Below, in pieces: positions 54,941-62,861 of a stretch of 64,000 bases of DNA (positions are counted from its first letter, which is position 1; each line of letters opens with the position of its first letter). The stretch spans positions 186,001-250,000 of the forward strand of contig CAVTPD010000001.1 in the NCBI GenBank assembly GCA_963736575.1, written 5' to 3'. This DNA comes from CAVTPD01 sp963736575 (GTDB lineage: Bacteria > Bacteroidota > Bacteroidia > Cytophagales > JAAEPT01). The position numbers and the translations under genes were made by a program. The notes under the pieces are model-generated. The model ran no database searches, was not told the origin of the DNA, and saw nothing but the letters and a program-made list of their open reading frames with translations.

Positions 54941-55007
54941 TTTGGTGCGTCGGGGTTGGAGGGTGGTTTGGACGCGTAAGCCCGCCGTCGCTGAAGCTAT
55001 GGCGGGC

Positions 55008-55069
55008 AGCCTTCGCCAAGGCTACGTTGACAAGCTGCTGGCTTGCCAGCCGTAGCCTTGGCGAAGGCT
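55008..55069. repeat. perfect 19-bp inverted repeat abutting the tmRNA 3' end
   Basis: AGCCTTCGCCAAGGCTACG (55008-55026) is the exact reverse complement of 55051-55069. The 24-nt loop itself contains GCTGGCTTGCCAGC. The right arm ends at the last base of the tmRNA CCA end. There is no T-run, so simple rho-independent termination is not obvious. The palindrome looks like a mobile or repeat-element end, or a processing structure. Confidence 0.75.
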
Positions 55070-55426
55070 GGTGGAGGCGAGGGGAGTCGAACCCCTGTCC
55101 GGAACGCCATCTGCGAAGGCATCTACACGTTTAGTGGATCATCTGGTATTTCGGAGACGCTGGGCCGACCCACCGCGTTGCGCTTCCTAGAGACCTGTTG
55201 AATCTCGATGGGGAACCCGGTCACCCGATTTCCCATCCAGCCTGCTAAGTGTCGCCTTGTCCCCCCGCAGGCATCAGGGATTCGGCGTTGCCGTCAATTA
55301 AGCAGCAAGTGCGAGCTCGTTAGAGTCTGCATTTATTTGTTTTGGGCGGCTTTTTAAAGAGGCCAACCGACCAACCTCTACGTGCAGCCAGCGCTTCAAA
55401 CATTCCGTCGAAACCAGAACGCCCCC
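55069..55426 (-). ncRNA. ssrA: tmRNA (ssrA)
   Basis: Transfer-messenger RNA for ribosome rescue. The 5' end GGGGGCG (55426 downward) pairs with the CGCCTCC acceptor strand before ACCA at the 3' end (one G-U). The T-arm GGGGTTCGACTCCCC and the 5' D-like stretch TGGTTTCGACGGAATG are typical. The tag frame reads GCA GAC TCT AAC GAG CTC GCA CTT GCT GCT TAA, giving the peptide ADSNELALAA with the usual LAA end. The one-piece type is ~358 nt. TonB lies 55 bp upstream on the same strand. Confidence 0.95.
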
Positions 55427-55481
55427 AGTCGCCAAGCGGAGGTTCTTATAAGGTCGCGGGAGTTTTTTTCAAAGGAAAATT

Positions 55482-56252
55482 TCAGCGGAGCTTGAACTGG
55501 ACATTGACGGTGGTGGCGACGGCCATCGGTTTGCCCAGACGGTTGACGGCTGGTCCGTATTTCCATTTTGAAACGGCTGCGATTGCGGCCCGGTCGAGTT
55601 CCTGATTGCCACTGGATCGGACTACCCTTGGTCCGACCACCGATCCGTCGAGATCGATTTTCATTTTTATGGAGACGGTTCCTTGGATCCCAGCCTGGCG
55701 GGCGCTCATGGGATACTGGGGCTGGGGGGTATTGCGGCTAACTGGTGCTTTGGAGACTTGCTTGGCGAGAGCGGCTCGTTCCGCGGCTTCTTTTGCTGCC
55801 TGCTGCTGCTTCCTGGCCTGCTCTTGCTCGGCTTTCTTTTTAGCCAATTCCTCGGCTTCTTTCCGTTCTTTCTCCTGCTCCTGCTTTCGGGCTTCCTCTT
55901 CCTGTTTGGCAATTTTTTCCTCGGCTTCTCTCTGCTCGATCAGGGGATCGACCATGGGTGGTTCCGGCTCGGGTGGGGGAGGGGGTTCGGGAGTTGGCTC
56001 CGGTGGCGGGGGCTGGGGTTCGGGAGGTTCTTCGGCGGGTGGCTGGGCCTGTTCCTGAGGTGTGGATTGGGCGTCATCAGCCACCATTTCAAGCATGTCG
56101 ATTTCGATGGCCTGGGGCGAGATTTCGGGGGGCTTGGCGTCCTGTCGAGCGGATTTCAGGGAAATGACAAATGCGGCGTGCGCGCCGAGAGCCACCAGAA
56201 AGGCGGCGGCGAGCCTTTTGCCGGGAGAGTCTGCCATCGGGACCTTCATCAC
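55482..56252 (-). CDS. tonB: energy transducer TonB
   Basis: A 256-residue TonB. It has an N-terminal membrane helix (LAAAFLVALGAHAAFVISLK), then a Pro/Glu-rich periplasmic spacer (EEPPEPQPPPPEPTPEPPPP) and a long charged helix (EQREAEEKIAKQEEEARKQE). The C-terminal TonB domain is QPQYPMSARQAGIQGTVSIK then MKIDLDGSV and LDRAAIAAVSKWKYGPAVNR. It transmits proton-motive energy from ExbB-ExbD to outer-membrane receptors. The start is GTG 56252 or ATG 56249, overlapping the exbD stop. It is the last gene of the seven-gene operon; ssrA follows. Confidence 0.92.
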   Translation of the reverse strand: MMKVPMADSPGKRLAAAFLVALGAHAAFVISLKSARQDAKPPEISPQAIEIDMLEMVADDAQSTPQEQAQPPAEEPPEPQPPPPEPTPEPPPPPEPEPPMVDPLIEQREAEEKIAKQEEEARKQEQEKERKEAEELAKKKAEQEQARKQQQAAKEAAERAALAKQVSKAPVSRNTPQPQYPMSARQAGIQGTVSIKMKIDLDGSVVGPRVVRSSGNQELDRAAIAAVSKWKYGPAVNRLGKPMAVATTVNVQFKLR

Positions 56253-56680
56253 TCCGTTCCGGGCGGGGCGTCTTCGATCTGTTTGACGATGGCCACCGAT
56301 TCGAGGCCGGAGCCTTTGAGGATTTCCAATAGCTTTACGAACACGCCGAAGTGGGATGTCCTGTCTCCACGGATTTCCGCGCGGCTGAGATTCCCTTCCG
56401 CGAGATGTGCGCTTATGAGGGTCGGGACTTCCTCAAAGGAAACAATCTTCTCCTTCACCATGATGGATCCTTCCGGTGTGATCGCGAAGGTCATGGCCTT
56501 GCGGTCGGTCTGGGGCATTGCGGAGGAGGCGGCAGGGCTGCTCGGGAGATCCACGACCGTTTCCGGCTTCATGAACTTGGTGGAGACCAGCAGGAAAATG
56601 AGGAGCTGGAACACCACATCGATGAGTGGCGTCATGTCCAGGGCCGTCTCCGACCGCTTGCGACGCACTATGAGGTTCAT
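56249..56680 (-). CDS. exbD: biopolymer transport protein ExbD
   Basis: A 143-residue ExbD/TolR protein. One membrane helix carries the essential Asp: LDMTPLIDVVFQLLIFLLVS. The periplasmic domain follows (FMKPETVVDLPSSPAASSAM; MTFAITPEGSIMVKEKIVSF; RAEIRGDRTSHFGVFVKLLE). The start is MNLIVRRKRSETALDM at 56680, overlapping the exbB stop by 4 bp. It works with ExbB as the proton channel that powers TonB. The adjacent tonB and receptor genes make a dedicated system likely. Confidence 0.92.
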   Translation of the reverse strand: MNLIVRRKRSETALDMTPLIDVVFQLLIFLLVSTKFMKPETVVDLPSSPAASSAMPQTDRKAMTFAITPEGSIMVKEKIVSFEEVPTLISAHLAEGNLSRAEIRGDRTSHFGVFVKLLEILKGSGLESVAIVKQIEDAPPGTE

Positions 56681-57291
56681 GGCTTGTCTTCCGGAGTGGC
56701 GGATTGCGGGCCGAAGAGCCACTCGCTAAGGTGGGAGCCGAGAGCGTTCATATCCTGCGCGAGGCGGTCCACTTTTCCTTCGAAAAAGCGGGTAGCAGCT
56801 ACCGTGGGGATTGCCACGATGAGTCCGCCGACTGTTGTGAGCAGCGCCGTCCAGATGCCGCCCGCAAAGTCGCCGGCGGTGACCTTGTCCCCGAGTTCCG
56901 CCATTTTCGCGAAGGCGAGGACCATTCCCCACACGGTGCCGAGAAGGCCGACGAGAGGTGCGACCATGCCGATGATGCCAAGCAGGCGGAGGCCGCGCTC
57001 GTGAGTGGTTACGGCCTGGTTCGCCTCACGTCCGGCGATGTTCCGGACGTGCTCCGGGCCGCCATCAGCCTCGCGTATCACCGTCCGGCCAACTCGGACC
57101 AGAGGATTCCGGGTGGGCGTTTCAGAGGGTGGATTGCGCAGGCGCTCGAGAGAGGCCTTGAAGTTGTATTTGTGCTGGGTGAAAAAAACGATGCGCTCAA
57201 TGATCAGAGTGAGGGCGACGATCGATAGCGCCAGGATCGGCCACATGAAGCCGCCTCCCTGGAGGAAAAGGTGTATGGGGGAAAGGGACAT
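56677..57291 (-). CDS. exbB: biopolymer transport protein ExbB (MotA/TolQ/ExbB family)
   Basis: A 204-residue protein with three membrane helices (MWPILALSIVALTLIIERIV; LRLLGIIGMVAPLVGLLGTV; IWTALLTTVGGLIVAIPTVA). It has the family signature APLVGLLGTVWGMVLAFAKM. The cytoplasmic region lies between helices 1 and 2. It lacks the long periplasmic N-terminal domain seen in some verrucomicrobial ExbB proteins. The start is 57291. It follows the RCC1 gene by 9 bp. Confidence 0.92.
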   Translation of the reverse strand: MSLSPIHLFLQGGGFMWPILALSIVALTLIIERIVFFTQHKYNFKASLERLRNPPSETPTRNPLVRVGRTVIREADGGPEHVRNIAGREANQAVTTHERGLRLLGIIGMVAPLVGLLGTVWGMVLAFAKMAELGDKVTAGDFAGGIWTALLTTVGGLIVAIPTVAATRFFEGKVDRLAQDMNALGSHLSEWLFGPQSATPEDKP

Positions 57292-57300
57292 TGTGTGGTT

Positions 57301-58647
57301 TCAGGGTGCGAGTTTGATTTTCGAAATGTCGTCAGTCATCGGGATTTCGACAGGTGAGTCGGCATGGTAAAGCGTCTTGCCGCTGGCATTTACGGAAGAG
57401 TGCACTGCGGTGACGCCGTAGCCGAGACGGCCATGTGCAGTCTGGCCCCAGCCATAGACCTTGTTGTCATCGGCGACACAGAAGACGTTGTTTGCAATCG
57501 AGTTGATCTTGGTGGCCTTTGCACCGCCAGGGAGGGTTACGGGTTGGGGCTTTGAGTAGAAAATGCCGTCAAGACCGCCTTTTTTCTCAGGTAGCTTGGG
57601 TGCGCCGATGCCGAGCTGCGCTGAAAGGGTGGAATGGATACCCCACGCGTGGATTTGTCCGCTGGAATCGAGCGTTGCAACATGGCGGGAACCGGCGGCG
57701 ACCTGGACGAGATCCGCTGGCGCATTCGGAAGCAGGGTAAGAAGGGAGAGCCTTTTGAGCTCCGGATCGCCGTTTTCATCTGTGAATCCGAAGTGGCCCT
57801 TGGTGCCATCTCCGGTGCCGTAAAGTTTGCCGTCATTGGAAATCGCAAATGTTGATTTCACACCGACTGCGACAAATTTGAATTTCAGGTCGCCAGGAAC
57901 AGCAGTGGGTGTGGTAACGATTCGCTCGGCATCTTCGCCGAGGCCGAGTTGGCCGGCGGTATTGCTACCGCAGGTAAACAGAGTCCCGTCCTCGGCGAGG
58001 AACAGTGAATGAGTGTTCTGGCCGGCGGCGATCTGCACGATTTTTTTATCGGCCAGCGCACCGACCAATGTCGGAACCAGGCGTTTTTCCTTATCGCCGA
58101 GGCCGAGCTGACCGTTGGAATTCATTCCCATCGTGAAGACCTTGCCCTCCGTGGTGAGGACGAGAGTGTGCGCCCCACCAAATTCGATTGCGGAAACTTT
58201 GGCGTCGTCCGGCATGGGGAGGAGAGTTGCCTCGCGGCGCTCCTTCGTATCGCCAAGTCCGAGCTGGCCGTGATTGTTGGGACCCCAGAGATAGACTTCG
58301 CCGTCTTCGGTGATCGCCGCGGCATCGTTCTGACCCATGGAAACACCTGATATTTTCAATCCGTCCAAGCCGACAACCTTGGCGGGGACCGGGTTGTAGT
58401 TTGCCTGTGCCGGGAGAGACTCCGGATCTTTCCCTGCAAGAACATGCTTATCAATGGGTCGGCCAAGTTTCCCGCCGATGAAGCTTTTACCCCCGTCTTT
58501 GGGGATATGGAGATCTTGTCCGAAGGTGAGAACGCTGCCGTCCGGAGTGAGGACGACGGTCTGATGATTGCCGCCGGCGACATCTACGGTCGGCTTTGCG
58601 GTTGCATGGAGCGCGAGCATCGCGCTTACGAATAGGATTGGTTTCAT
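57301..58647 (-). CDS. exported RCC1-repeat beta-propeller protein
   Basis: A 448-residue secreted protein with a signal peptide (MKPILFVSAMLALHATAKPT) and RCC1 (regulator of chromosome condensation) repeats. Examples are VAGGNHQTVVLTPDGSVLTF, ISGVSMGQNDAAAITEDGEV then YLWGPNNHGQLGLGD, TLVLTTEGKVFTMGMNSNGQ then LGLGDKEKRLV, and HSLFLAEDGTLFTCGSNTAG then QLGLGED, with further degenerate blades. RCC1 propellers bind proteins or other macromolecules. Its position between the TonB-dependent receptor and exbB, with 6- and 9-bp gaps, implies a shared function with that system. Confidence 0.88.
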   Translation of the reverse strand: MKPILFVSAMLALHATAKPTVDVAGGNHQTVVLTPDGSVLTFGQDLHIPKDGGKSFIGGKLGRPIDKHVLAGKDPESLPAQANYNPVPAKVVGLDGLKISGVSMGQNDAAAITEDGEVYLWGPNNHGQLGLGDTKERREATLLPMPDDAKVSAIEFGGAHTLVLTTEGKVFTMGMNSNGQLGLGDKEKRLVPTLVGALADKKIVQIAAGQNTHSLFLAEDGTLFTCGSNTAGQLGLGEDAERIVTTPTAVPGDLKFKFVAVGVKSTFAISNDGKLYGTGDGTKGHFGFTDENGDPELKRLSLLTLLPNAPADLVQVAAGSRHVATLDSSGQIHAWGIHSTLSAQLGIGAPKLPEKKGGLDGIFYSKPQPVTLPGGAKATKINSIANNVFCVADDNKVYGWGQTAHGRLGYGVTAVHSSVNASGKTLYHADSPVEIPMTDDISKIKLAP

Positions 58648-58653
58648 GGTTTG

Positions 58654-61305
58654 TTAGAATCGGTATTTTGCGCCTACCCAGAAGGAGCGGCCTTCCTGAT
58701 ATGGCTGTGTTTTTGTGACGGGGACGTTAGGAGTGGAGTTAAGGACGTTGTCGATTTTCACCTCAAGTTCGACCTCTCCATAGTCGCGGACGGGAAAGGT
58801 GTAGGAAATCGAGGCATCCAGCAGAAACTGTGCTTTGAGGGAGACGTCCTCGTAGAGTTCGAATCCGCCGCCCGGGTTGCCGTTTTCGTCCACGGTCTGA
58901 TCGGCTGCCTCAATGGATTCGTATGCCCCTCGGAAGCGCCCCCGCAATCCGGTGATGAGCTTGTCATCGAACCAACGCGAGGTGACTCCAAAACCGATGT
59001 AGAAAGGTGTCGCGAAATTCTGACGTTGGACATCGAGTGTGGCATAATCGACCAGAGCACCGTTGTAGTAGACCTGCGAATTTTCCAGCTCCGGATCGGT
59101 ATTTGAAAAGTAGTTGTCAGTGCCAGCGGTGAGAGTCGTCTCGGAGAAAGTCGTGGACGCCGTGAAATTGTGGTTTTTCCAAGACTTGTTGTATTCCAGA
59201 GAGAGGGATTTGTATTCCGATGCGCCGTCATTGGTAAGCTCGAAGCGATCGTAAACATACGGGTTGCCGCTTTGGTCGAATCCCGTGGTTGGAATGCCTT
59301 CGGAACGGGCGAGACCGTCCTTGTTGTCACGGCTGACTGCCTTGACCCGGAATTCCCCCAATTCGAAAAGCGGAAAGGTGATCGCTGCGGAAAGCTCGTC
59401 GGAATAGGGGGTGGAAAGGTCTCCGTTTGCGAAAGCGGCGGAGGTCCTGCGCTGGAACAAGGTCCAGTCGCCCACAACGAAAGAGGTGCCGTTAAAAGTA
59501 GCGCGGCGGCGGTAAACAAAAGTGTCGGGGTTCTGCTCGCGCAATTTATACGCGAGCTGATTGCGGGCGTAGTAGCGGTTCGCACCAAGAGTGAAATTAA
59601 CTCCTGCAGGGAAACGGAAATTAGTGGTCAGCCTGGGGGAAATGTTGTGGTTCGCCAGAAAATCATCGTAATCATAGCGAAGGCCGACCGTCGGAGTCAT
59701 CGTCAGCCACTCCAGGAGGCGGAAATCGCGGGCGTAGTCGGAGAAGATTCCGAGCTGGAAAACCTCGGCATCCGCAGAGAAGGCGAGGTAATCGTTACGC
59801 TCGGTTAGAAATTGTTCGTTCTGAATGATCGTTCCGTCGTTCAGGTCCGCTGCGACGATGGAGCGCCCGTTTGTGCGCTGACCCAGACGGTAGCCGAAGT
59901 TTGTAACCGGCCGCTCGCGCTGAGCCGCAAGTGAGTTCGCCTGGAGGCCGAAGGAGAAGCGGTCGTTTTCCCGGGTGAACCGCTGTTTGAGATCGAGTTG
60001 GATTTCCTGCTGCGCGACATTGAGGTCGCCGAAGCCGCCACGGTTCGCGCTGGTGCGGGTCGGCGCCACCCACGTGATGCTGGGGGTGACCAGATAAATG
60101 AAATGGTTGGGATCTTCTTCCCGGGAGTTTTCCGTGGTCGTATATGATAGGTTCGAATCGAAGACGGAATTTTCGAAACGATGCTCAAGGTTGATTTTCG
60201 ATGAAGAACCGCCGCCGTATTGGGTTGCCACATTTGTGCGGAAATACTCGTCCTCATAGGGTGTGAGCATCGATTGGAGGCGGATCGTCGTATCCGGGGT
60301 AGGGGTGTAGACCAGCTTGCCCAGGTAGTTGTCTTTTATGGTCGTGCGTGGCCGGGCGTCCTCGAAATATGAGCTGGAGAGAGCTCCCCTCACCACGATC
60401 GCATCCGTGCGTGTGAAAGCGAAAAGTGCCTTGAGATCGGAGCGAACGGGAATATCAAAAGAAGTTCCGTAGCGGCGGCGCTCGAACGTGGTCTTGTCAG
60501 GGAGAGGGTCAGACCGATCCTCATCGCGGATCAGATATTCGGTCCAGTCGCTCGATGTGTAGGATCCGTTGATTGAAAACGAGAATTTGTCCTTGGGATC
60601 ACGGGTTGTTGCTTTCACCACGCCTCCGAGAAATTGCCCGTATTCGGCAGGAACATTGGAGTCGATGACCTCGAACTCCGAGAGAAGGTCGGTATCGAGA
60701 AAGACCGATTGTGTGGAGCCGGTGGTGTTGTCAAACGAGCGCTGTGAAACCACATCGAGCTGGGAATTGGTTGAAATGCCATCCACCACAAAGTTGTTTT
60801 CGTAAAAGCGCCCTCCGGAAATGGAGATCTTGGTAGGGGCAAGGTCGCCTGCCGTATCGGCATTCAGTCTTCCCCGCTCGAGATCGAACTGGACGTTCGC
60901 GGCAGCTTCGAGAAGCTCGTTCGGGTCGCCGACACCGCCTGAGAGCGAGCGAATGTCTTCCTGGGTAAAGACCCGAGACCCGGTCGCGCCCGGGCTGAGC
61001 CGGAAACGTGCGGCTTCGACGACAACCGTTTCATCAGCCTCGGGAATATCGGCTGCGGCATCAATGGGAGGTGGCGGTGCCTGCTCGAGGGCCGGTAGGG
61101 GCTTGTCGACCGTGGCCGTCGTTTCCTGAGCGGGTGCTTCAGCGGTCGCGTCAGGCATCTCGACACTTACCTCAGGCAAATCCTCGAAGTCCACCTCGAC
61201 AGGCGCGACCTCGACCTCGGGCAAATCTTCAAAGGCGTCTTGTGCAAGAGCGGGGAACGTGAAACCAAGCCATGTGATGGCAAGGGTGCTGTAAGCCCGG
61301 TTCAT
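58654..61305 (-). CDS. TonB-dependent outer-membrane receptor
   Basis: An 883-residue receptor. The signal peptide (MNRAYSTLAITWLGFTFPAL) is followed by an acidic/Pro-rich N-terminal extension with a repeated FEDLPEV motif (about 22-85). The plug domain starts near 100 (SRVFTQEDIRSLSGGVGDPN then ELLEAAANVQFDLERGRLN; KISISGGRFYENNFVVDGIS). A long beta-barrel ends in the aromatic VGAKYRF. It imports an unknown substrate across the outer membrane, driven by ExbB-ExbD-TonB encoded downstream. The gene is intact. The start overlaps the HAF gene stop by 4 bp. Confidence 0.92.
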   Translation of the reverse strand: MNRAYSTLAITWLGFTFPALAQDAFEDLPEVEVAPVEVDFEDLPEVSVEMPDATAEAPAQETTATVDKPLPALEQAPPPPIDAAADIPEADETVVVEAARFRLSPGATGSRVFTQEDIRSLSGGVGDPNELLEAAANVQFDLERGRLNADTAGDLAPTKISISGGRFYENNFVVDGISTNSQLDVVSQRSFDNTTGSTQSVFLDTDLLSEFEVIDSNVPAEYGQFLGGVVKATTRDPKDKFSFSINGSYTSSDWTEYLIRDEDRSDPLPDKTTFERRRYGTSFDIPVRSDLKALFAFTRTDAIVVRGALSSSYFEDARPRTTIKDNYLGKLVYTPTPDTTIRLQSMLTPYEDEYFRTNVATQYGGGSSSKINLEHRFENSVFDSNLSYTTTENSREEDPNHFIYLVTPSITWVAPTRTSANRGGFGDLNVAQQEIQLDLKQRFTRENDRFSFGLQANSLAAQRERPVTNFGYRLGQRTNGRSIVAADLNDGTIIQNEQFLTERNDYLAFSADAEVFQLGIFSDYARDFRLLEWLTMTPTVGLRYDYDDFLANHNISPRLTTNFRFPAGVNFTLGANRYYARNQLAYKLREQNPDTFVYRRRATFNGTSFVVGDWTLFQRRTSAAFANGDLSTPYSDELSAAITFPLFELGEFRVKAVSRDNKDGLARSEGIPTTGFDQSGNPYVYDRFELTNDGASEYKSLSLEYNKSWKNHNFTASTTFSETTLTAGTDNYFSNTDPELENSQVYYNGALVDYATLDVQRQNFATPFYIGFGVTSRWFDDKLITGLRGRFRGAYESIEAADQTVDENGNPGGGFELYEDVSLKAQFLLDASISYTFPVRDYGEVELEVKIDNVLNSTPNVPVTKTQPYQEGRSFWVGAKYRF

Positions 61306-62846
61306 GGTTGGGCGGATACCTTCAGCCGATAAAACCCTTTTGAAGGAAGAGCGGAAAGGCTGAAGTTTTCCGCAAAAACGGGTGATGAAGTCGAACTATC
61401 GGCGGTGCCTTGGTAGCCAAGGACCGGCGTGCCGCGAATTACGATTCCATTGGCAGTGGTAAAAGCGAGCCTATCGGCAAACGCGGTGGCAAGGTCCGGA
61501 GAATATTGGAGCGTGTATGAGACCTGAAGTGAAGGGTTTGTCGTAAATTCGAGGCGCAGGATGCCGTTGGCATTTGATGCGCGGAGATTTGCAAGCGCCT
61601 CAAGCTGCGCCTGCGTGACGGCCGGAGGATTGGTTGGAAAGAGTTCCTGTTGGGTGAGGGTGAGGACGAACGCCTCGCGAAAGGGTAGGTTCGCATTGGC
61701 CGGATTGACCATGTAGAGGGTGCCGACTATGGTTTTCCCGTCATCTGAAATGGCGTTCGCGTTCTCCAGATAACCACCCTTCAGCTGGTCGGAGGTCAGA
61801 TTCGCAACAGCCGAGAGTTTCCTCATTCCGGATGCGGCGGTCCATACGAATGCTTCCGTATTGGTGGTTGTGCTGGCGTCACCGATGACAACCGAGCCAT
61901 CCGCATTCACCGCTCTTGCTTGGGATGTGATGGGTGAAACGCCGTTCGGAAGCGTGCCGAGTGAAACCATCCCACCGGCTACCGTGTAGCGGAAAGCGGG
62001 GTTGCCTCCCGTGGCAAGCCTGCCCCGACCGACGATGGTGGTGCCGTCTTTTGAAATGGCATTCGCATCGCTGGAGAATTCCGATTTGTCCGGGCGGAGA
62101 TCACCTAGACCTATGGTTGGTCCATTGGGTAGTGTGAACGATATCGCCTCGTTGTTGGTTCCGGAGCCGGATGAACGGTTTGCTGAACTTGAGATGCCGA
62201 CCGCCTTTGTGCCGTTTCCTGAAATGCCAACAGCAAAGGATGTCGTCCGACCGCCAGGGAGATCCGGTATGATCGTGAACGGCTTCGCGTTTCCCGGTCG
62301 GTAAATAAACCCTAGGAAGGTGCTGGGTGAAGCGCCGGAAACGGTAAATGGATCCGCGCGTCCGCTACCTGCAAAGGCAGTCCCATCAGTCGAGGAAGCA
62401 TTAAAGACCGATGAATGGCTGGCATCGAAGCTTTGAAGTATTTCATCCGGCGGCTCGATCAGAGCCGGGGTGTAGGTTCCGTTGCTCTGTCTTGTCCACA
62501 ACGTAGCTTGTGATTCATTGAAATCGTTTCTCGCCTGGCCAAAGATCACCTGTCCGTTCCCGGATATTCCTTTAATATCCGTTGTGGTATTCGTGGTGCT
62601 TGCGAAGGGAAGACGAACCGAGCCGGTGTCCGCTTTCCAAACGAACCCTGCGGTCACGTCATTGGCTCCGATGCGCTCCTCGCCTTTGCCGACCACGATC
62701 GTTCCGTCAGAGGAAACACCGTTGCCAGAGCCATTGATGCGGGCACCGGGCAGGTCGGGTATGACGGTAAAGGTCGCAGCACCGGCTTCGGAAAGCAAAA
62801 CTACGAGCGCCATTGCCGCAGGGACATGACAGCAGGATTTTGACAT
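61302..62846 (-). CDS. exported HAF-repeat protein
   Basis: A 514-residue secreted protein with a signal peptide (MALVVLLSEAGAATFTVIPD). It has HAF-type repeats, each with a G-[IV]SxDGTxIVG core: GNGVSSDGTIVVGKGEERIG, IKGISGNGQVIFGQ, AVGISGNGTKAVGIS, ANAISKDGTTIVGRGRLATG, ARAVNADGSVVIGDASTTTN and ANAISDDGKTIVGTLYMVNP. A C-terminal ~90-residue region (LRLEFTTNPSLQVSYTLQYS) is of a kind seen at the ends of Verrucomicrobial exported proteins. The repeats form a beta-propeller. It sits directly between a PEP-CTERM gene (15-bp gap) and the TonB-dependent receptor. Confidence 0.82.
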   Translation of the reverse strand: MSKSCCHVPAAMALVVLLSEAGAATFTVIPDLPGARINGSGNGVSSDGTIVVGKGEERIGANDVTAGFVWKADTGSVRLPFASTTNTTTDIKGISGNGQVIFGQARNDFNESQATLWTRQSNGTYTPALIEPPDEILQSFDASHSSVFNASSTDGTAFAGSGRADPFTVSGASPSTFLGFIYRPGNAKPFTIIPDLPGGRTTSFAVGISGNGTKAVGISSSANRSSGSGTNNEAISFTLPNGPTIGLGDLRPDKSEFSSDANAISKDGTTIVGRGRLATGGNPAFRYTVAGGMVSLGTLPNGVSPITSQARAVNADGSVVIGDASTTTNTEAFVWTAASGMRKLSAVANLTSDQLKGGYLENANAISDDGKTIVGTLYMVNPANANLPFREAFVLTLTQQELFPTNPPAVTQAQLEALANLRASNANGILRLEFTTNPSLQVSYTLQYSPDLATAFADRLAFTTANGIVIRGTPVLGYQGTADSSTSSPVFAENFSLSALPSKGFYRLKVSAQP

Positions 62847-62861
62847 GGCTGAACCCTAATT

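Larger units (their letters stand above)
54305..55025. repeat. tandem duplication (~358-bp unit) carrying the two GIY-YIG genes
   Basis: Two adjacent units (about 54305-54663 and 54664-55025) each contain a GIY-YIG gene and the same upstream tail, including GCTATGGCGGGCAGCCTTCG and TGACAAGCTGCTGGCTTGCC. Identity is high except at the 5' end of the genes. A GCTGGC-TT-GCCAGC hairpin ends each unit. Confidence 0.75.

Noticed and set aside
55069..55100. Possible tRNA gene, from the GGGGTTCGACTCCCC T-arm
   Set aside because: The 5' acceptor partner lies ~350 nt away, and a tag-peptide frame is present between them, so this is the tRNA-like end of tmRNA.
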